A stretch of DNA of 64,000 nucleotides. It comes from Liquidambar formosana (taxonomy: Eukaryota; Streptophyta; Magnoliopsida; Saxifragales; Altingiaceae). A program made the position numbers and the translations under genes. Of this stretch, positions 1-11,349 are shown one piece after another. The notes beneath the pieces are model-generated. The model ran no database searches, was not told where the DNA came from, and saw only the letters and a list, made by a program, of their open reading frames with translations. Each line of letters begins with the position of its first letter. The first letter of the stretch is position 1. The stretch is taken from NCBI GenBank assembly GCA_039720395.1, contig CM077833.1, positions 2,612,297 through 2,676,296 of the forward strand, written 5' to 3'.

Positions 1-1812
1 CGCAATTACTCCAAACATTAGCTATTTCAGACATAAGCAGCCCTATTTGCCATAGGACAAATACCACACCTATTTGCACCCTTACAAGTGCTCAAAACCA
101 TGCAAAAACACTAACATGCAAATCTGGACAGAATAGTATTATGACCTAAAATCATCCACTAAGCATGCCAATAGCAAAAACAGCGAACAATAATAAGTCC
201 TAACATATTCCTAGAACCATATCATGCATAAAAACCCTAAAACATACTAACATGCATGCAAAACTATCATGTTTACTCCATATGAAAAACATATACAGCA
301 AACACGAAGAAAAACCAATAAAAAAGTCTACTTTATCATGCTATATGAAAACAAACACAAAACAATGACTCTAAAACCCTAAACTCACAAATATGCTTAA
401 AAACTCACAAGACATACTTTAATCATGCTAAAACCAAACTAAACAGAAATTAAATCATGCATATTAACTAACTAAAGCAATATAACATGATGAAAATCCT
501 AACTCTAACATGCAATGACACTAATCCTAGCACAAGGACAAACAGGAGCACAAGAATCATAACTATGCATTAAAAACCTAAAGGACAGCCCTAAAGCATG
601 CTAAACAGTAGATAAAAAATAGATATTCCATGTATATTAACTAGCTAGAGTGTTAATACATGATAAAAAAGTTACCTTTAACATGCAATAAGCCTAACCC
701 ATATGAAAACCTAGTTTAAGCTTGAATAGAGAAGGAGAATACCTTAGGAAGGGCCTTCCTTTGTGTTTGTAATTGTTCGTGGCTCCTCAGGTCTTTAGAG
801 TGAATCAAACCAACACGAATCCTCCTCTTTGTCAAAGTGGTATCACAGCAAAGAGATCAAAACTCACTCAACTTTGAAAAGAAAATAGAAAACAAAAAGA
901 GAACAAGAGAAAAGAAAAGTGATTTTCGTCACTTTGCAGCAGCAGCAACTTCAATCGCGTTTTTGGGTATGAAAACGTTGGATTTGGACAAAGCTTGTGA
1001 AATACAAAGTTGTAGAGAATTGAATTATCTTTCTAACAAGACCAATTTCATCAAATTCTGACTTCGGATGAAAAAGTTATGATTAAAATACGACTGCTGG
1101 TTTTCAGAAAATCTGCTGCTGAATTATGACGAATTTCACTCCCTCCAAACCCTCTTCTCCTCCCCCTTGTTTAAAGACATTAAGAGAGTATTTATAGCTG
1201 AAATCTGGAGTTTCCCTTTCCTTCCTGGACTAGGTTTCCTTGGAGAATAATCAAAAGGTATTTTATAATGATAAAAGACTTCTAATCTGAATAGGAAAAG
1301 GAAATTGTCTTTTATAAAAATTGGGAGACTGACCGCTAACACGCATGCACATGTATCGTATGTGCGTACACACACTCATCGCATACGTACACGTGTTAGT
1401 GTCATGATAAAAATGGCTAATTTAATAAAATAATTTTCTTTTCATTTTAACCAAAAATCTCATGCTGTGATTCGCACTAATTCTTCAAGGATAATCTGTA
1501 AATAACCACACTAAACTCATCATCAGGGCCACGGGACTTAATACCTCATATGCATCCATATGAACTCCAATTGACAATTTGGAGATCATTCCAAGGTCAA
1601 ATGAAAAGTTTGGGACTTAAAAGACAATTATGCCCCTCAAGTCACAAAAGCTCTTATTATCCCTCAAGATCAACTCCAATTTGAACCAAAATTCATATCC
1701 ATTGTCCTTGTGACTCTAGAAAACTAATGCAAGTGACTAGACTCAAAAACCAAACAAAATCATGCATGAAATGATGAGCCCTAGTAAGGTGGTGCAAAAA
1801 TGGGGTGTGACA
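1..1812 (-). repeat. Partial LTR of Gypsy element D (Tat/Ogre-like)
   Basis: The right edge ends in ...GGGGTGTGACA, so on the - strand the LTR opens TGTCACACCCC, the same start as the LTRs at 3588, 35646 and 44828. Its leftmost 100 bp match in reverse complement the part of element C's LTR at about 5700-5830, including the tract around TGCAAATAGGGCTGCT. It is therefore the same family, inverted relative to C. The LTR is cut by the window start. No TSD can be checked; the five bases right of the LTR are GCCAT. It could be a 5' LTR of an element lying further left or a solo LTR. No coding sequence is supported here. Confidence 0.75.
1189..1196 (-). promoter_or_regulatory. TATA box of LTR D
   Basis: On the - strand this reads TATAAATA, followed by a short untranslated region. 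The LTRs of A and B have the same octamer at the equivalent place (43848-43855 and 34708-34715), which supports it as the element promoter. Confidence 0.5.
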
Positions 1813-1879
1813 GCCATGATAAATGGCTTTCTCATGAAATGAGCTTAGTGTTGAATTGATTGACTTTCAAGTCTTGGAA

Positions 1880-2420
1880 GTCAATTCTCTAGGAGATGAT
1901 AGTGATGTCATATCATGTGATAAGGATAATTTCACATGGAATGACTTGCTAATCATGTGATAAAGATAACTTCGCATGAAATGATGATTCATAAGCTATG
2001 CTAGTTACGAAGTAACTTGCTATCTTTGTGAAGAGGGCATGAAATGCACTTTGTTTTTCAATCAATTGACTTTCAAAATCAATGTTGTATCATGTGATAA
2101 AGATAATTTCACATGAAATGACATGAAATAAGCTTGATTTCCAATCAATTAACTCTCAATTCAATGTCATTTCATGTGTTAAAGATAATTTCACATGAAA
2201 TGATAAGTAATGAACTTGATTTTGAGTTGAATGACTCTCAATACATTATCATTTCATGTGATAAAACAATTTCACATGAAATGCATTTGATTTGGAGTTG
2301 AATGACTCCCAATACATTGTCATTCCATGTGATAAAGATAGTTTCACATAAAATGATGAGAAATGAGCTTGATTTTGAATCAATTGACTTACAATTGGGT
2401 CTCATATCATGTGATAAACA
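1880..2420. repeat. Array of short inverted repeats (hairpins)
   Basis: A unit of roughly 75-80 bp recurs with the pattern TCATTTCATGTG, a 10-13 base loop rich in A and T, then CACATGAAATGA. The best copy is 2167-2178 paired with 2192-2203, a perfect 12-bp stem. Other copies start near 1906, 2089, 2251 (10-bp stem), 2320 and 2400 and are less perfect. Confidence 0.8.
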
Positions 2421-2427
2421 TAATTTC

Positions 2428-2985
2428 CCATGAAATGACGATCCATGAGTTATGCAATAACTCCCCATCTTTGTTACTTCCACAGAAAGTGGCACAATTT
2501 CCCATGAAATGACGATTCATGAGTTATGCAATAACTCCCCGTCTCTGTTTCTTCCACAGAAAGTGGCATGAAATGACGATCCATGAGTTATGCAATAACT
2601 CCCCGTCTTTGTTACTTCCACAGAAAGTGGCACAATTTCCCATGAAATGATGATCCATGATTTATGCAATAACTCCCCGTCTTTGTTACTTCCACAGAAA
2701 GTGGCACAATTTCCCATGAAATGACGATCCATGAGTTATGCAATAACTCCCTGTCTCTGTTACTTCCACAAAAAGTGGCATGAAAGGATGATCCATGAGT
2801 TATGCAATAACTCCCCGTCTTTGTTACTTCCACAGAAAGTGGCACAATTTCACATGAAATGATACATGAGTTATGCAATAACTCCATATCTTTGTTGTTT
2901 CCACTGAAAGTGGCATGAAATCATAATTTGATGAGTCATGAGTTATGAAATAACTCACCACATTTGTTATCCCCAGTGAGACTGG
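2428..2985. repeat. Minisatellite, about eight units of 60-74 bp
   Basis: The unit begins CATGAAATGACGATCCATGA, continues through a tract ending in CAGAAAGTGG, and exists in a long form (74 bp, with CACAATTTCC at the end) and a short form (about 64 bp, without it). Both forms are interspersed. The last two units are diverged. The small ORFs here are by-products of the repeat. Confidence 0.85.
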
Positions 2986-3151
2986 CATGAAATGCCCTTG
3001 TTTTCGAATTGATGGACATTCAATTCAAATTCACATGAAATGATGACTTATGAGTTATGAAATAACTCGCTTTGAGAATGCCAATGAAATTGGTAGGATA
3101 CCTTGTGATGCACTAGTGCAACTAGCTTTGCATCATGAGAAGACTATGTGG

Positions 3152-3540
3152 ATATCACTAATGCAATTAGTGCATGGTAAAGGCATTTGCATGAGCGCAC
3201 CAACGAATGTTGGCATGCATAGAAATGCATTCAATTCTTTGCTTCGATGAAATCGTCGCATGCTTGGATATGACGAAGTCTATCATTATGGTTCCATTTG
3301 AGTTTGTTGGTATTAATGAGATTAATCCATCATACAAAATGGGTTGTTATATCACTAATGCAATTAGTGCAGGCATTTGCATGAGCGCACCAACGAAGTT
3401 GGCATGCATAGAAATGCATTCAATTCTTTGCTTCGATGAAATCATCGCATGCTTGGATATGACGAAGTCTATCCTTTTGGTTCCATTTGAGTTTGTTGGC
3501 ATTAATGAGATTAATCCATCAAACAAAAATGGGTTGTTCT
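3152..3540. repeat. Tandem duplication, 197-bp unit
   Basis: ATATCACTAATGCAATTAGT starts at 3152 and again at 3349. The copies match through GGGTTGTT with a few substitutions and small indels. Inside each is the inverted motif TGCATAGAAATGCA. The unit is distinct from the minisatellite just upstream. Confidence 0.85.
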
Positions 3541-3575
3541 TGGATCATTGGCTCGCAAGTGAAACTTGTTCACCA

Positions 3576-3587
3576 ATGAGGGGCTTC
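3576..3587 (+). promoter_or_regulatory. Polypurine-tract-like site before 3' LTR of C
   Basis: AATGAGGGGCTTC stands immediately before TGTCACACC of the LTR. A purine run at this place primes plus-strand DNA synthesis in LTR retrotransposons, so it marks the right-hand LTR as C's 3' LTR. The run is short. Confidence 0.45.
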
Positions 3588-4284
3588 TGTCACACCCCAT
3601 TTTTGTCACCTTAGCTAGGACATATCATTTCATGTAGGATTTTGAGTCCTTTTTGAGTCTAGTCTTTTGCATTGAGTTTCTATGGCATTGAATATCATGT
3701 GTATGAATTTTGAAGTGATTTGGAGTTCATCTCGATGGTCAATAAGAACTTTTGCGACTTTAAGGGTATAATCGTCTTTTAAGCCGTATATTTTCCATTT
3801 GACCTTGGAATGAATCCCGAGTCATCCCATCAAGTTCATATGGTTATATAGAGTCCATATATAGGTTCAATTTCATGAATTAATGGTTTAAGATCAATTC
3901 GGCTCGTAATGGTTCGGGTTGGCTAAAAGACCCTTTCTTGGTTTGCTCAAATTGACTCATAAGACCCAACCAATTTTCTCTCAATTAACTTCAATTGGGC
4001 TTTATTTATGTCCTAAACATGTTTAGAAAGATCAATTTTCGATTGGGAAAGCATTCGGTTCGACCTTGTGTACAAACCCAGCTTAGCGACGGTGAAGCAC
4101 CATGGTTAACCACCTTTGTAAAACCTAACCATGCACCCATGGTTGAGGATTTTTGTCCTAAAATGCCTAAAAATGTGTTCCCCTTCGAAACACGGTCGTT
4201 TTGGCTTTTATTTCGTCAAAATCGGATTTAATTTGAAGATTTTAGGACTTCTACAGCAAGTGGGAGTCAAAAGCGGAGCAAATA

Positions 4285-4375
4285 TAGGAGACCCTCGGGT
4301 AACCGTCCGGGGCTGGATGGTCAGCCATCTAGGCCCATACGGCTAACCGTCCAGGCCTATTTGGTCACCCGAGGA
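4285..4375. repeat. Palindromic GC-rich block in LTR C
   Basis: Contains CCTCGGGTAACCGTCC near its left end and GGTCACCCGAGG near its right, which pair with each other. Internal repeats of GGCTAACCGTCC and GGTCAGCCATC can also pair. LTR A has an equivalent, longer block at 44035-44125; LTR B has only a shortened one at 34907-34942. Confidence 0.6.
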
Positions 4376-4560
4376 GTCCTTTTTCAAGTCAAACTCTGAC
4401 TCTTCTTTCCCTCTTTTGACGGTTTCCTCCGCCAAAACAACTTGTCTGAGCTTAGGAGTGTGTAGGTTTGAGTTGTTTGAGCACCAAGAGAGTCTCTAAT
4501 AGCCCTAGGATCATTATTTAATGAATTAATCCTAGCCATTGGTTTGGGGGGTCAGTTCTC

Positions 4561-4568
4561 TATATAAA
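4561..4568 (+). promoter_or_regulatory. TATA box of LTR C
   Basis: TATATAAA, in the position corresponding to the TATAAATA of LTRs A, B and D. A purine (GA) tract follows about 50 bp downstream. Confidence 0.5.
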
Positions 4569-5869
4569 GGACATGATATTCAGCACATAAGGGAGGTTAA
4601 TTGCACTTTACACTTAGAGAGAGAGGGAGCTACGAGTTTGGAGAGCTAGAAGGACTTCAAGAGGAGGCTCTTCAACCCCAAGCAAGCAAGGAAACAAGAG
4701 GATTGAAGACAAGGAAGAGTCTACAAGAGGTAAGCCTATCCCTTTTATGCTGAACATGAATTCCTGCTTCTCCTTCTTCTCTTTCTTCTTCTTTTAAGAT
4801 AGTTGTGGTGCATGCAATTGCTCTTCTTATGGATTGAATTCAATGTTTACATGATGTTATATGAATGATTTTAGGATAGTTTATGGCTTTATATGCTTGA
4901 TAATCCCTGGTTTACTAGGGATTTGAAAGTATTACTCTTTCTATCTTCTTAAATCATGCATAGTTCACATGTTTAGGTTGCTGTTATTGTTATCATGAAT
5001 TGATGCTCCTGTTAGTTAGTATATGTGATATGAATGATATTCATGATAATTTGAGCATGTCTTAGAGTCGTTTCATATGTCCTAATGCATGGTTGTGAAA
5101 TTAGGGTTTCGATAACCCTGATTTCGCACAAGTTTTATACAGCATACTTAGCTTAGTTTTTTGGGTTGCTGCTCATCATAATCATTCTATATATGCTGCA
5201 TATAGTTGAATCATGCTAGGTTTGCATTCATATAGTATATTTTATAGGGTTTTTGGAGACATTATCCTTTTCTAAGGATAATTATCCTTTTCGTTGAGTA
5301 AGGTTTTGTATGAGAGTCTTCTGTGATGTGTTTAAGCATGAAATCTTTTCTGTTGTGTTCTATGGTATATATTTTACGTAGGATATGCTGATCGCACCTC
5401 CCCATAACGACTTTCTTACGTGAAATTATCTTAGGATAGTTTCGCTTAAGAAAGCTCGCCGTAGGAAGGTCTATTTTCATATTTTACATGAAATATCATC
5501 TTTTTTATTAGAATATGCTTTGTTATCGTGTTTATTGATATTATTGGAGTCTCTTATGCTTGTTAGTGTGTCTTTGATAGGTTTTTATGCATGTTAGTCG
5601 AGTCATTGCATGTAGGATTGAGTTAGAGTCCTTAATTATTCATTATTCTTGTTGTTTGCATGATTAATGGATGATTTTAGGCCTTGTCAAGGTTCTGTCC
5701 AGATTAGTATTTTGCTTTCTTTGCATGATTTTGTGCACTTGTAAGGGTGCAAACAGGTACAATGCTTGTCCTATTGCAAATAGGGCTGCTATGGTCTGAA
5801 ATGGCTAATGTTTGGAGCTTGTGCGCTCAGGTAAGTAGGGTTTGAAGGTGCCCCCACTACTACAAAAAC

Positions 5870-6330
5870 GTTGATAGATGACTATATTTAACAGTCATCT
5901 TTTACCAAAACAGTCATCTTTGTTTTTAGAAAAAACAGTCATCTCTTCAGGCGTCATCTTTTATCATCAAATAAGATGACTGTTTTTTACAGTCATCTTT
6001 GAGAGTAATAGATGACCGTTTTTTAAAAACGGTCATGTTTGACTTAAAGAAAGAAGATCCTTTATTCATTAACACGGTCATCTTTTTGTGCCATAGATGA
6101 CTGTTAAAAACGGTCATGTATTCAACAAAACATGACTGGTTTTATCTTAAAAACAGTCATATATTGATATATAAGATGACTGTTTTTAACAGTCATCTTA
6201 TGTTCTTAAAAACAGTCATATATTACTATGTAAGATGACTATTTTTCACAGTCATCTTATGTTCTTAAAACCAGTCATCTTATGTATTAAAAGATGACTA
6301 TAAAAAACAGTCATCTTATCTATGGCTCCC
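5870..6330. repeat. CACTA left subterminal repeat array
   Basis: More than fifteen copies of AGATGAC or its complement GTCATCT lie in both orientations, many as hairpins. The copy at about 6173-6200 has 12-bp arms AAGATGACTGTT and AACAGTCATCTT around three bases. In CACTA elements such repeats are transposase binding sites. Here the array is about three times longer than at the right end. Confidence 0.85.
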
Positions 6331-9300
6331 TTTTTTTTTTTTTTTTTTTTTGTGAATATATACAAAAAATTTGTCATATACTATTTATTACCCTACAAAC
6401 CTGTTATTAAATTTGATACATCAACCTATTTATACAAATTACTCAATAATTAAATTTTCAATATGAAATGAAAGAAATTAAGACAAATAAAATAACAAAG
6501 GAAATTAAATCACTCATATTAATTATAAAACCATCATTTCATTTCATTGGATTACAATAACATGATTTCAAAAGTCACCATTCCCTTGACCTAACTAATG
6601 CTACGATATTTTTGATGTTAAAATGAAAAACAAATCTAAAAAGGCAACATCCTCAAAAAAATTTCATCTTTTGCCATGGTGCATGATTCAACTACACAAA
6701 AAGAAGAAGGCATCAAGTGAGAAACAAAAAAACAAAAAAAAAAAAAGGACGAATTAGAAGAGTGAGCATCTACAAAAGTTTCAGTGTTAGTTTGCTCCCA
6801 TTTCTTCGACTCTATAAAAGCAAAATATCCCTTCCTCCCTCCCTCTCTCTCTCTATCTCACCTATACACCTGCAAAAGGAAAAATCTATTTAACAAAGTT
6901 CTATGTAACAATGTGTTAATCGTAAAAAAAAAGAGCTAAAAATGCAGAAATGGAAAAAAACAAAATCTCCACAAAAATTTTCAAGATATTTATTATGGCA
7001 GCAATCATGGAGGACCATATAGGTCCCTAGGCTTTTTGTTGTGAGAGATTTAAGGAACTTAGTTGCAGGAATTTCCCATATTTGATGCCGCACCCACCAT
7101 AAAACTGCAACTCAACACTTCTTGCTTACATGTTTGTGAGGCAAACAATTCTATGGAAATAAAAATTGCAATTCATATCTCAATAGAACCTTGGAATAGC
7201 TTTAAGCAAGTTTGAGTTCTCAAGAAACTAATTTTTCCATCCATAATATGGTTTACTCAAGCAAAAGATATAAAATGAAATTTAGTTTAAAAGCAAAACT
7301 ATGCATGATTAAGTTTCAGAAGAAAAGTGAAAAAGAAAGAAGTTAACTACATTGTTCAAACATAGAAGTAGCAATCATCTAATAATTCTTCATACCACAC
7401 ACACACACATAGCTATCATAAGCTCCTAAATATTAACCCACTCTCCCAAACCTGCTTCCACCCCTAGTAATTCTTTTTAAAGAAAAATGGGTGACCTACA
7501 CTATCCCCAGTTATGGGCCTTGTGGGCTAGCACAAACTCTATACACTTTTAAAGACAACTTAACTGTATCCCTTGAAAAAGTAAAAACTTATCTGGCTCC
7601 CAATATATTTACTACCCTAACTCTTGCAAACATTATTGTGACCTTGTTCCAAATATAAAATGTAGAGTACCACTTCTCATATGACTAATTAATTTCGATT
7701 TCAATGAACAAACTCATATGACTTATCTGGCTCCCAAGATACTTGTAATAGCTATGCGTTTCCAGTTGATTTTGAATTTTACATCTACATCCTGTTTCAG
7801 GAAACAGATATTATAGTCCTACTCATGTAGAGATATCAATAGCTACACAAATTCATACAATTTTCATACCAATAGCTTAGTAATTCAGCTAACACATGAA
7901 AAGTTGAAATGCCAATACTGTTAAACACCCCCTCCCAAAAAAAAAAAAAAGGAAAAAAAGAAAGAAAGAAAGACAAATTTTGTATATAAAAATTAAATGT
8001 AACCTCCAAAAATAAAGTCCCAGGCTTGCATGTATCAGATTGCGTGACTCGTGAATCTTAATAGTTTGTCCTTGGCACAAATAGCAAAAATGAAATTTAC
8101 ACAACAGATTTCGCGGAGAGGGCAAAACAAGACTGTGGAACCAAAAAATCCTAAAAGCATAAGATTCAACAAAGGGCAGACAAACCCAAGTATTTTAGAG
8201 TGGAGTATACCAGATTAACAGAGTGCTACACCAACATCTTATTGCTAAAGCTATCAGGAATTGATTTCTGGGGTGGTTAAGTAGAAAATGTTAGTAAATA
8301 TAAGGGTTTATGTTAAAATGTCTCATTACATCCAACTGAAGGTTTTCTTCTGTATTGATAAACTCAGCAAAAAAAAAAAAAAAATCAAATCAAGAAGATA
8401 ACCAACACCAACTCAATAAATAAAAACCTCACATAACACATTGAATATGCATAACTATAGAATTAAAACAAATAACTATAGAAGTGCCTCGTACTACATC
8501 ACCCTTCCCATCCCAAACAAAACAATGCAATACAAAAAAGTTCAGCCAAAATGATAAAGCAAAGAATTTCACACGAGAAAGATTCCATGTTCTAATTCAA
8601 ATTTGTTTCTAATGCTCCAAAATTCTAACAAGTAAGAGGCCAAACAAACAAAATAGATCTAACCACATACTTGGTTTTAAATTTGTTGCCAACATGCCAT
8701 GTCTCACAAAGCATGAAAGGATATGGACTGAATTAAAGACAAGCATATTCGATATCTAATACATCAACTTAAAAGACATATTTTATATTTAATTAAAAGG
8801 AAAAACACAGAGGAAAATCAAACCCAGCCCATTTAATTATCTGACTGAATCAAAATTCCAAATGAAATTGTCAAGCCAAGAGTTGCCACCCCTAGCATGG
8901 AGATCCTTAAAAAAAAAAAAAAAAAACAAAAACAAAAACAAAAAACATACATTAATATGAAACCTGCTTCTAGGAACCTGCACAAATTGCATTCAAACTT
9001 TAAACTATCATATTATATGTCAAGATTTACAAAAACAAATCACTAAATCTATATCAATTTCAGTTATGCATCCATCCACAGTCCTCATCCACTAACGCAC
9101 TAACTAAAACTAGAAACTAGCCCCAAGTTCTGACAGACTCAAACCCATCATGCACATAAGGCCATGGAATATCTATTTAGTCAATAAGTCACCAAATCAT
9201 GAACTCAACCTATCTTAAGCTGAGCCAAAAGGAGTCTTGAGTCAAGGATTCTTATATGAAATTTCAGCAGAAAAGGATAAGATAACTTAACTGACAATGA

Positions 9301-10400
9301 TAATAAATTAATGGCTCTAAGTCAATTAATTATCTCTTTTCATAGTGAGATGGTCTGACATGAATAGAATGATGCACATGCATGTTTATAGTTTAAGAGT
9401 TCATTCTCTCTTCTAGATTTGAAGAGATAATGAACTCTTAAACTATCACTTTTATCTTACAAATCCATAATTTTATTTAAAATATTATTAATTTGTGGGC
9501 CAAACAATCTGTTAACTCTATATAAACATGTTATGTACAGTTCCTCTTTAAACATTTCCTACTAATATTTGATCACAAATATATAGTACCCAACAGATTC
9601 TTGCAGAACATTTTGGAAAGTGAAAAAACCAAACAACACCTATTTTCTTTAAGGCAAAAGAGTATTCTCCCAACAATAACAACAATGAAATGACTAAGCT
9701 AAAGCTAATTTGATTCATATTGGTATAATGTAACCATAAAGTAAGAACGCATATGTGGAAGGATATTTAATAGTGAAAATGGAATAAAAGAATGTTACCA
9801 TCACTCCCAAATTCACCTTGTAACCAAGAAGGAATCCAAGAGAGCCCAAAAATATAATAACTCCCATCCACCTATGATATCAACACCTACAACAACTTGA
9901 GTAAAAACCTTGAAATTGCGATGGTAAATACTGCACCCATGCATCAAAGAACTACAAATTCAAATAAATTTATCCCAACCATAGGATTGATTACAGCTTC
10001 TCTTACACTCTAATTGGCATACGGAATGAAAAAGACATGGAAGAAATCAGTGGTAACCAAAAGCATAAAAGAAAGACAGCTTACATATTTTAGTAACATT
10101 GTTTACATCAGCTACATATCCAAAATATCCCAATTTATGCCCAAAATCCCCACCAAACCACGAACCCCAAAAAAAATAAAAAATAAAAAACAAAATAGAG
10201 ATAGATATGTACATATATATGTGCATCAATTCAGGGATTACAATAAAAAATGGAAAAGCAAAGACTGACTAGCTTTTTAGAAGCAAAATCGAGGGAATTT
10301 TATAGAACGAGAGGGTTCCAAACTTGAGATTCTGATGATGAGGCCGCTCTAATTCTTTGTTCTTCTGTGTAAATCAATTTATTACAAGAAGGCATCCAAG
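6331..10400. other. Interior of CACTA element, no gene seen
   Basis: About 4 kb of AT-rich DNA without a long reading frame. It holds several homopolymer runs (T at 6332-6352; A runs near 6730, 7930, 8370, 8910) and a CT-rich stretch at 6835-6860. I recognise no transposase motif. It may be non-coding or introns of an acquired sequence. Confidence 0.6.
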
Positions 10401-10422
10401 AGCTTCAACGACGAGAATGGCA

Positions 10423-10857
10423 GTGCAAAGGAAAGATGTAGATCTGGGAAAAAAGGGGGGGAAAACAGAGAAATAGAGGATTGACAATGACTTCAGTAAG
10501 AGAAAGCCAAACCAAAAAAAAAAAAAAAAAAACTGAAATCCTAGACTTGAAACATTGAACCAAATTACAGCTCCCAACAAGAATGAATTCGATTTGTCTA
10601 GTGACGAATGGGGTGTTATTATCCTTGAATCAAGTGCAAAGGAAAGATGTAGATCTGGGAAAAAAGGGGGAAAAAAATAGAGAAACAGAGGATTGACAAT
10701 GAATTCGGTAAGAGAAAGCCAAAAAAAAAAAAAAAAAAAAAAAAAAACTGAAACCCTAGACCTGAAACATTTTGAACCAAATTACGGCTCCCAACAAGAA
10801 TGAATTCGATTTGTCTAGCGACGAATGGGGTGTTATTATCCTTGAATCCAGCTGCTC
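10423..10857. repeat. Tandem duplication, about 211-bp unit, in CACTA
   Basis: GTGCAAAGGAAAGATGTAGA starts at 10423 and again at 10634. Both copies run through a G tract, a long A run (18-30 bases), and end near TCCTTGAATC. Differences are few, mostly in homopolymer lengths, so the duplication is recent. The short hydrophobic ORFs in both copies come from the T/A runs. Confidence 0.85.
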
Positions 10858-10859
10858 GC

Positions 10860-11140
10860 ACCAGATGAATATGAGTAGAGGAAAAACTCGGTGAGAGAAG
10901 GAGAAAAAAAAAATGAACTCACTCACGATGGCGGCTGCAAAGATGAGATGGTGACGGCAGCGACGATGAGGGTTGCAACGAAGAGGGCGGCCATGGTGAT
11001 GAAGGTGGCGATGCCGAGAGAGAGCACATCGTTGATAGTGAGAGCGCAGCTTGATTCGAGAGAAGGGTTGGGGATGGGGGTGTGAAGGGTTTGTGGGAGA
11101 AAGAGATAGAAAGAAACAGAGAGAGCTCTCCAGAATCAAG
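10860..11140 (-). pseudogene. Possible captured first exon of a host gene
   Basis: A GC-rich, non-repetitive island in an otherwise AT-rich transposon. Read on the - strand it looks like a gene start: a CT-rich leader (11120-11060), then ATG at 10994-10992 in a good plant context (ACCATGGC), then a short, very hydrophobic, signal-peptide-like N-terminus beginning MAALFVATLIVAAV, and a GTGAGT donor-like site near 10929. CACTA elements are known to pick up host gene fragments. I do not recognise the protein. There is no sign of a full gene downstream, and the ORF stops within 25 residues if unspliced. Chance is a real alternative. Confidence 0.3.
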
Positions 11141-11189
11141 AGGTTTCCAAAATTATAAAGATGTTTTTATTTTAGAGAAGGAACAGATT

Positions 11190-11349
11190 ATAAGTTGTTA
11201 AAACCAGTCATCTATGTTCCCATAAAGATGACTGTTTTCAAAAACCGGTCATATTTTATCTCTGTAGAAGATTAAGATGACCTTTTTTTTTAAAACGGTC
11301 ATCTTTCTATTTTCCCAAAGCGTCATCTATTTGTGTTTTTCTTGTAGTG
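11190..11349. repeat. CACTA right subterminal repeats and terminus
   Basis: Contains several AGATGAC and GTCATCT copies (for example 11206-11240 and 11275-11310) and ends TTTTTCTTGTAGTG. Shorter than the left array. Confidence 0.85.

Larger units (their letters stand above)
1813..3587 (+). other. 3' untranslated region of Gypsy element C
   Basis: Non-coding DNA lying directly upstream of C's 3' LTR, made almost wholly of short tandem and hairpin repeats. It ends in a purine-rich stretch against the LTR. Tat/Ogre elements are known for hypervariable, tandem-repeat-rich 3' UTRs, and that fits. Left of it, element D's LTR cuts it off. The assignment to C rather than D rests on the purine tract at 3576-3587 and on the absence of a matching tract next to D. 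Confidence 0.6.
3588..5854 (+). repeat. 3' LTR of Gypsy element C, first part
   Basis: Opens TGTCACACCCCATTTTTGTC and is homologous, with many substitutions, to the reverse complement of the LTRs of A (from 44828) and B (from 35646), including the ATTAATGGTTTAAGATCAAT region and the palindromic GC-rich block at 4285-4375. A CACTA element interrupts it at 5855; the LTR resumes at 11350. The combined length without the insert is about 3.0 kb, close to A (3255 bp) and B (3207 bp). Confidence 0.85.
5855..11349. mobile_element. CACTA (En/Spm-type) DNA transposon, non-autonomous
   Basis: The left end is CACTACTACAAAAAC and the right end, in reverse complement, CACTACAAGAAAAAC, the classical termini of the CACTA superfamily. 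Both sides carry the 3-bp target duplication CCC (5852-5854 and 11350-11352), also typical. Length 5495 bp. Subterminal repeats flank both ends. No transposase reading frame is visible; the interior is AT-rich with many poly-A runs. It is inserted in element C's LTR, which reads on across it, so it is younger than C. Confidence 0.92.

Noticed and set aside
837..1061. 74-codon frame in LTR D, and a nearby GTGGTATCACAGC resembling a Met-tRNA primer-binding site
   Set aside because: The frame has no recognisable domain; the site lies inside an LTR with no LTR end next to it and differs from TGGTATCAGAGC.
2428..2985. Possible CRISPR-like array of repeats
   Set aside because: Plant retroelement setting; the units are contiguous tandem repeats without unique spacers.
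3050..3614. 66- and 135-codon frames in C's 3' UTR
   Set aside because: They are translations of the 197-bp tandem duplication, and the second runs into the LTR.
10756..11139. 127-codon His/Arg-rich frame on the - strand
   Set aside because: Composition is that of an out-of-frame CT-rich leader; the frame with ATG at 10994 is the more plausible reading of the island.
5855..11349. Search for a CACTA transposase inside the element
   Set aside because: No long frame and no recognisable motif on either strand.
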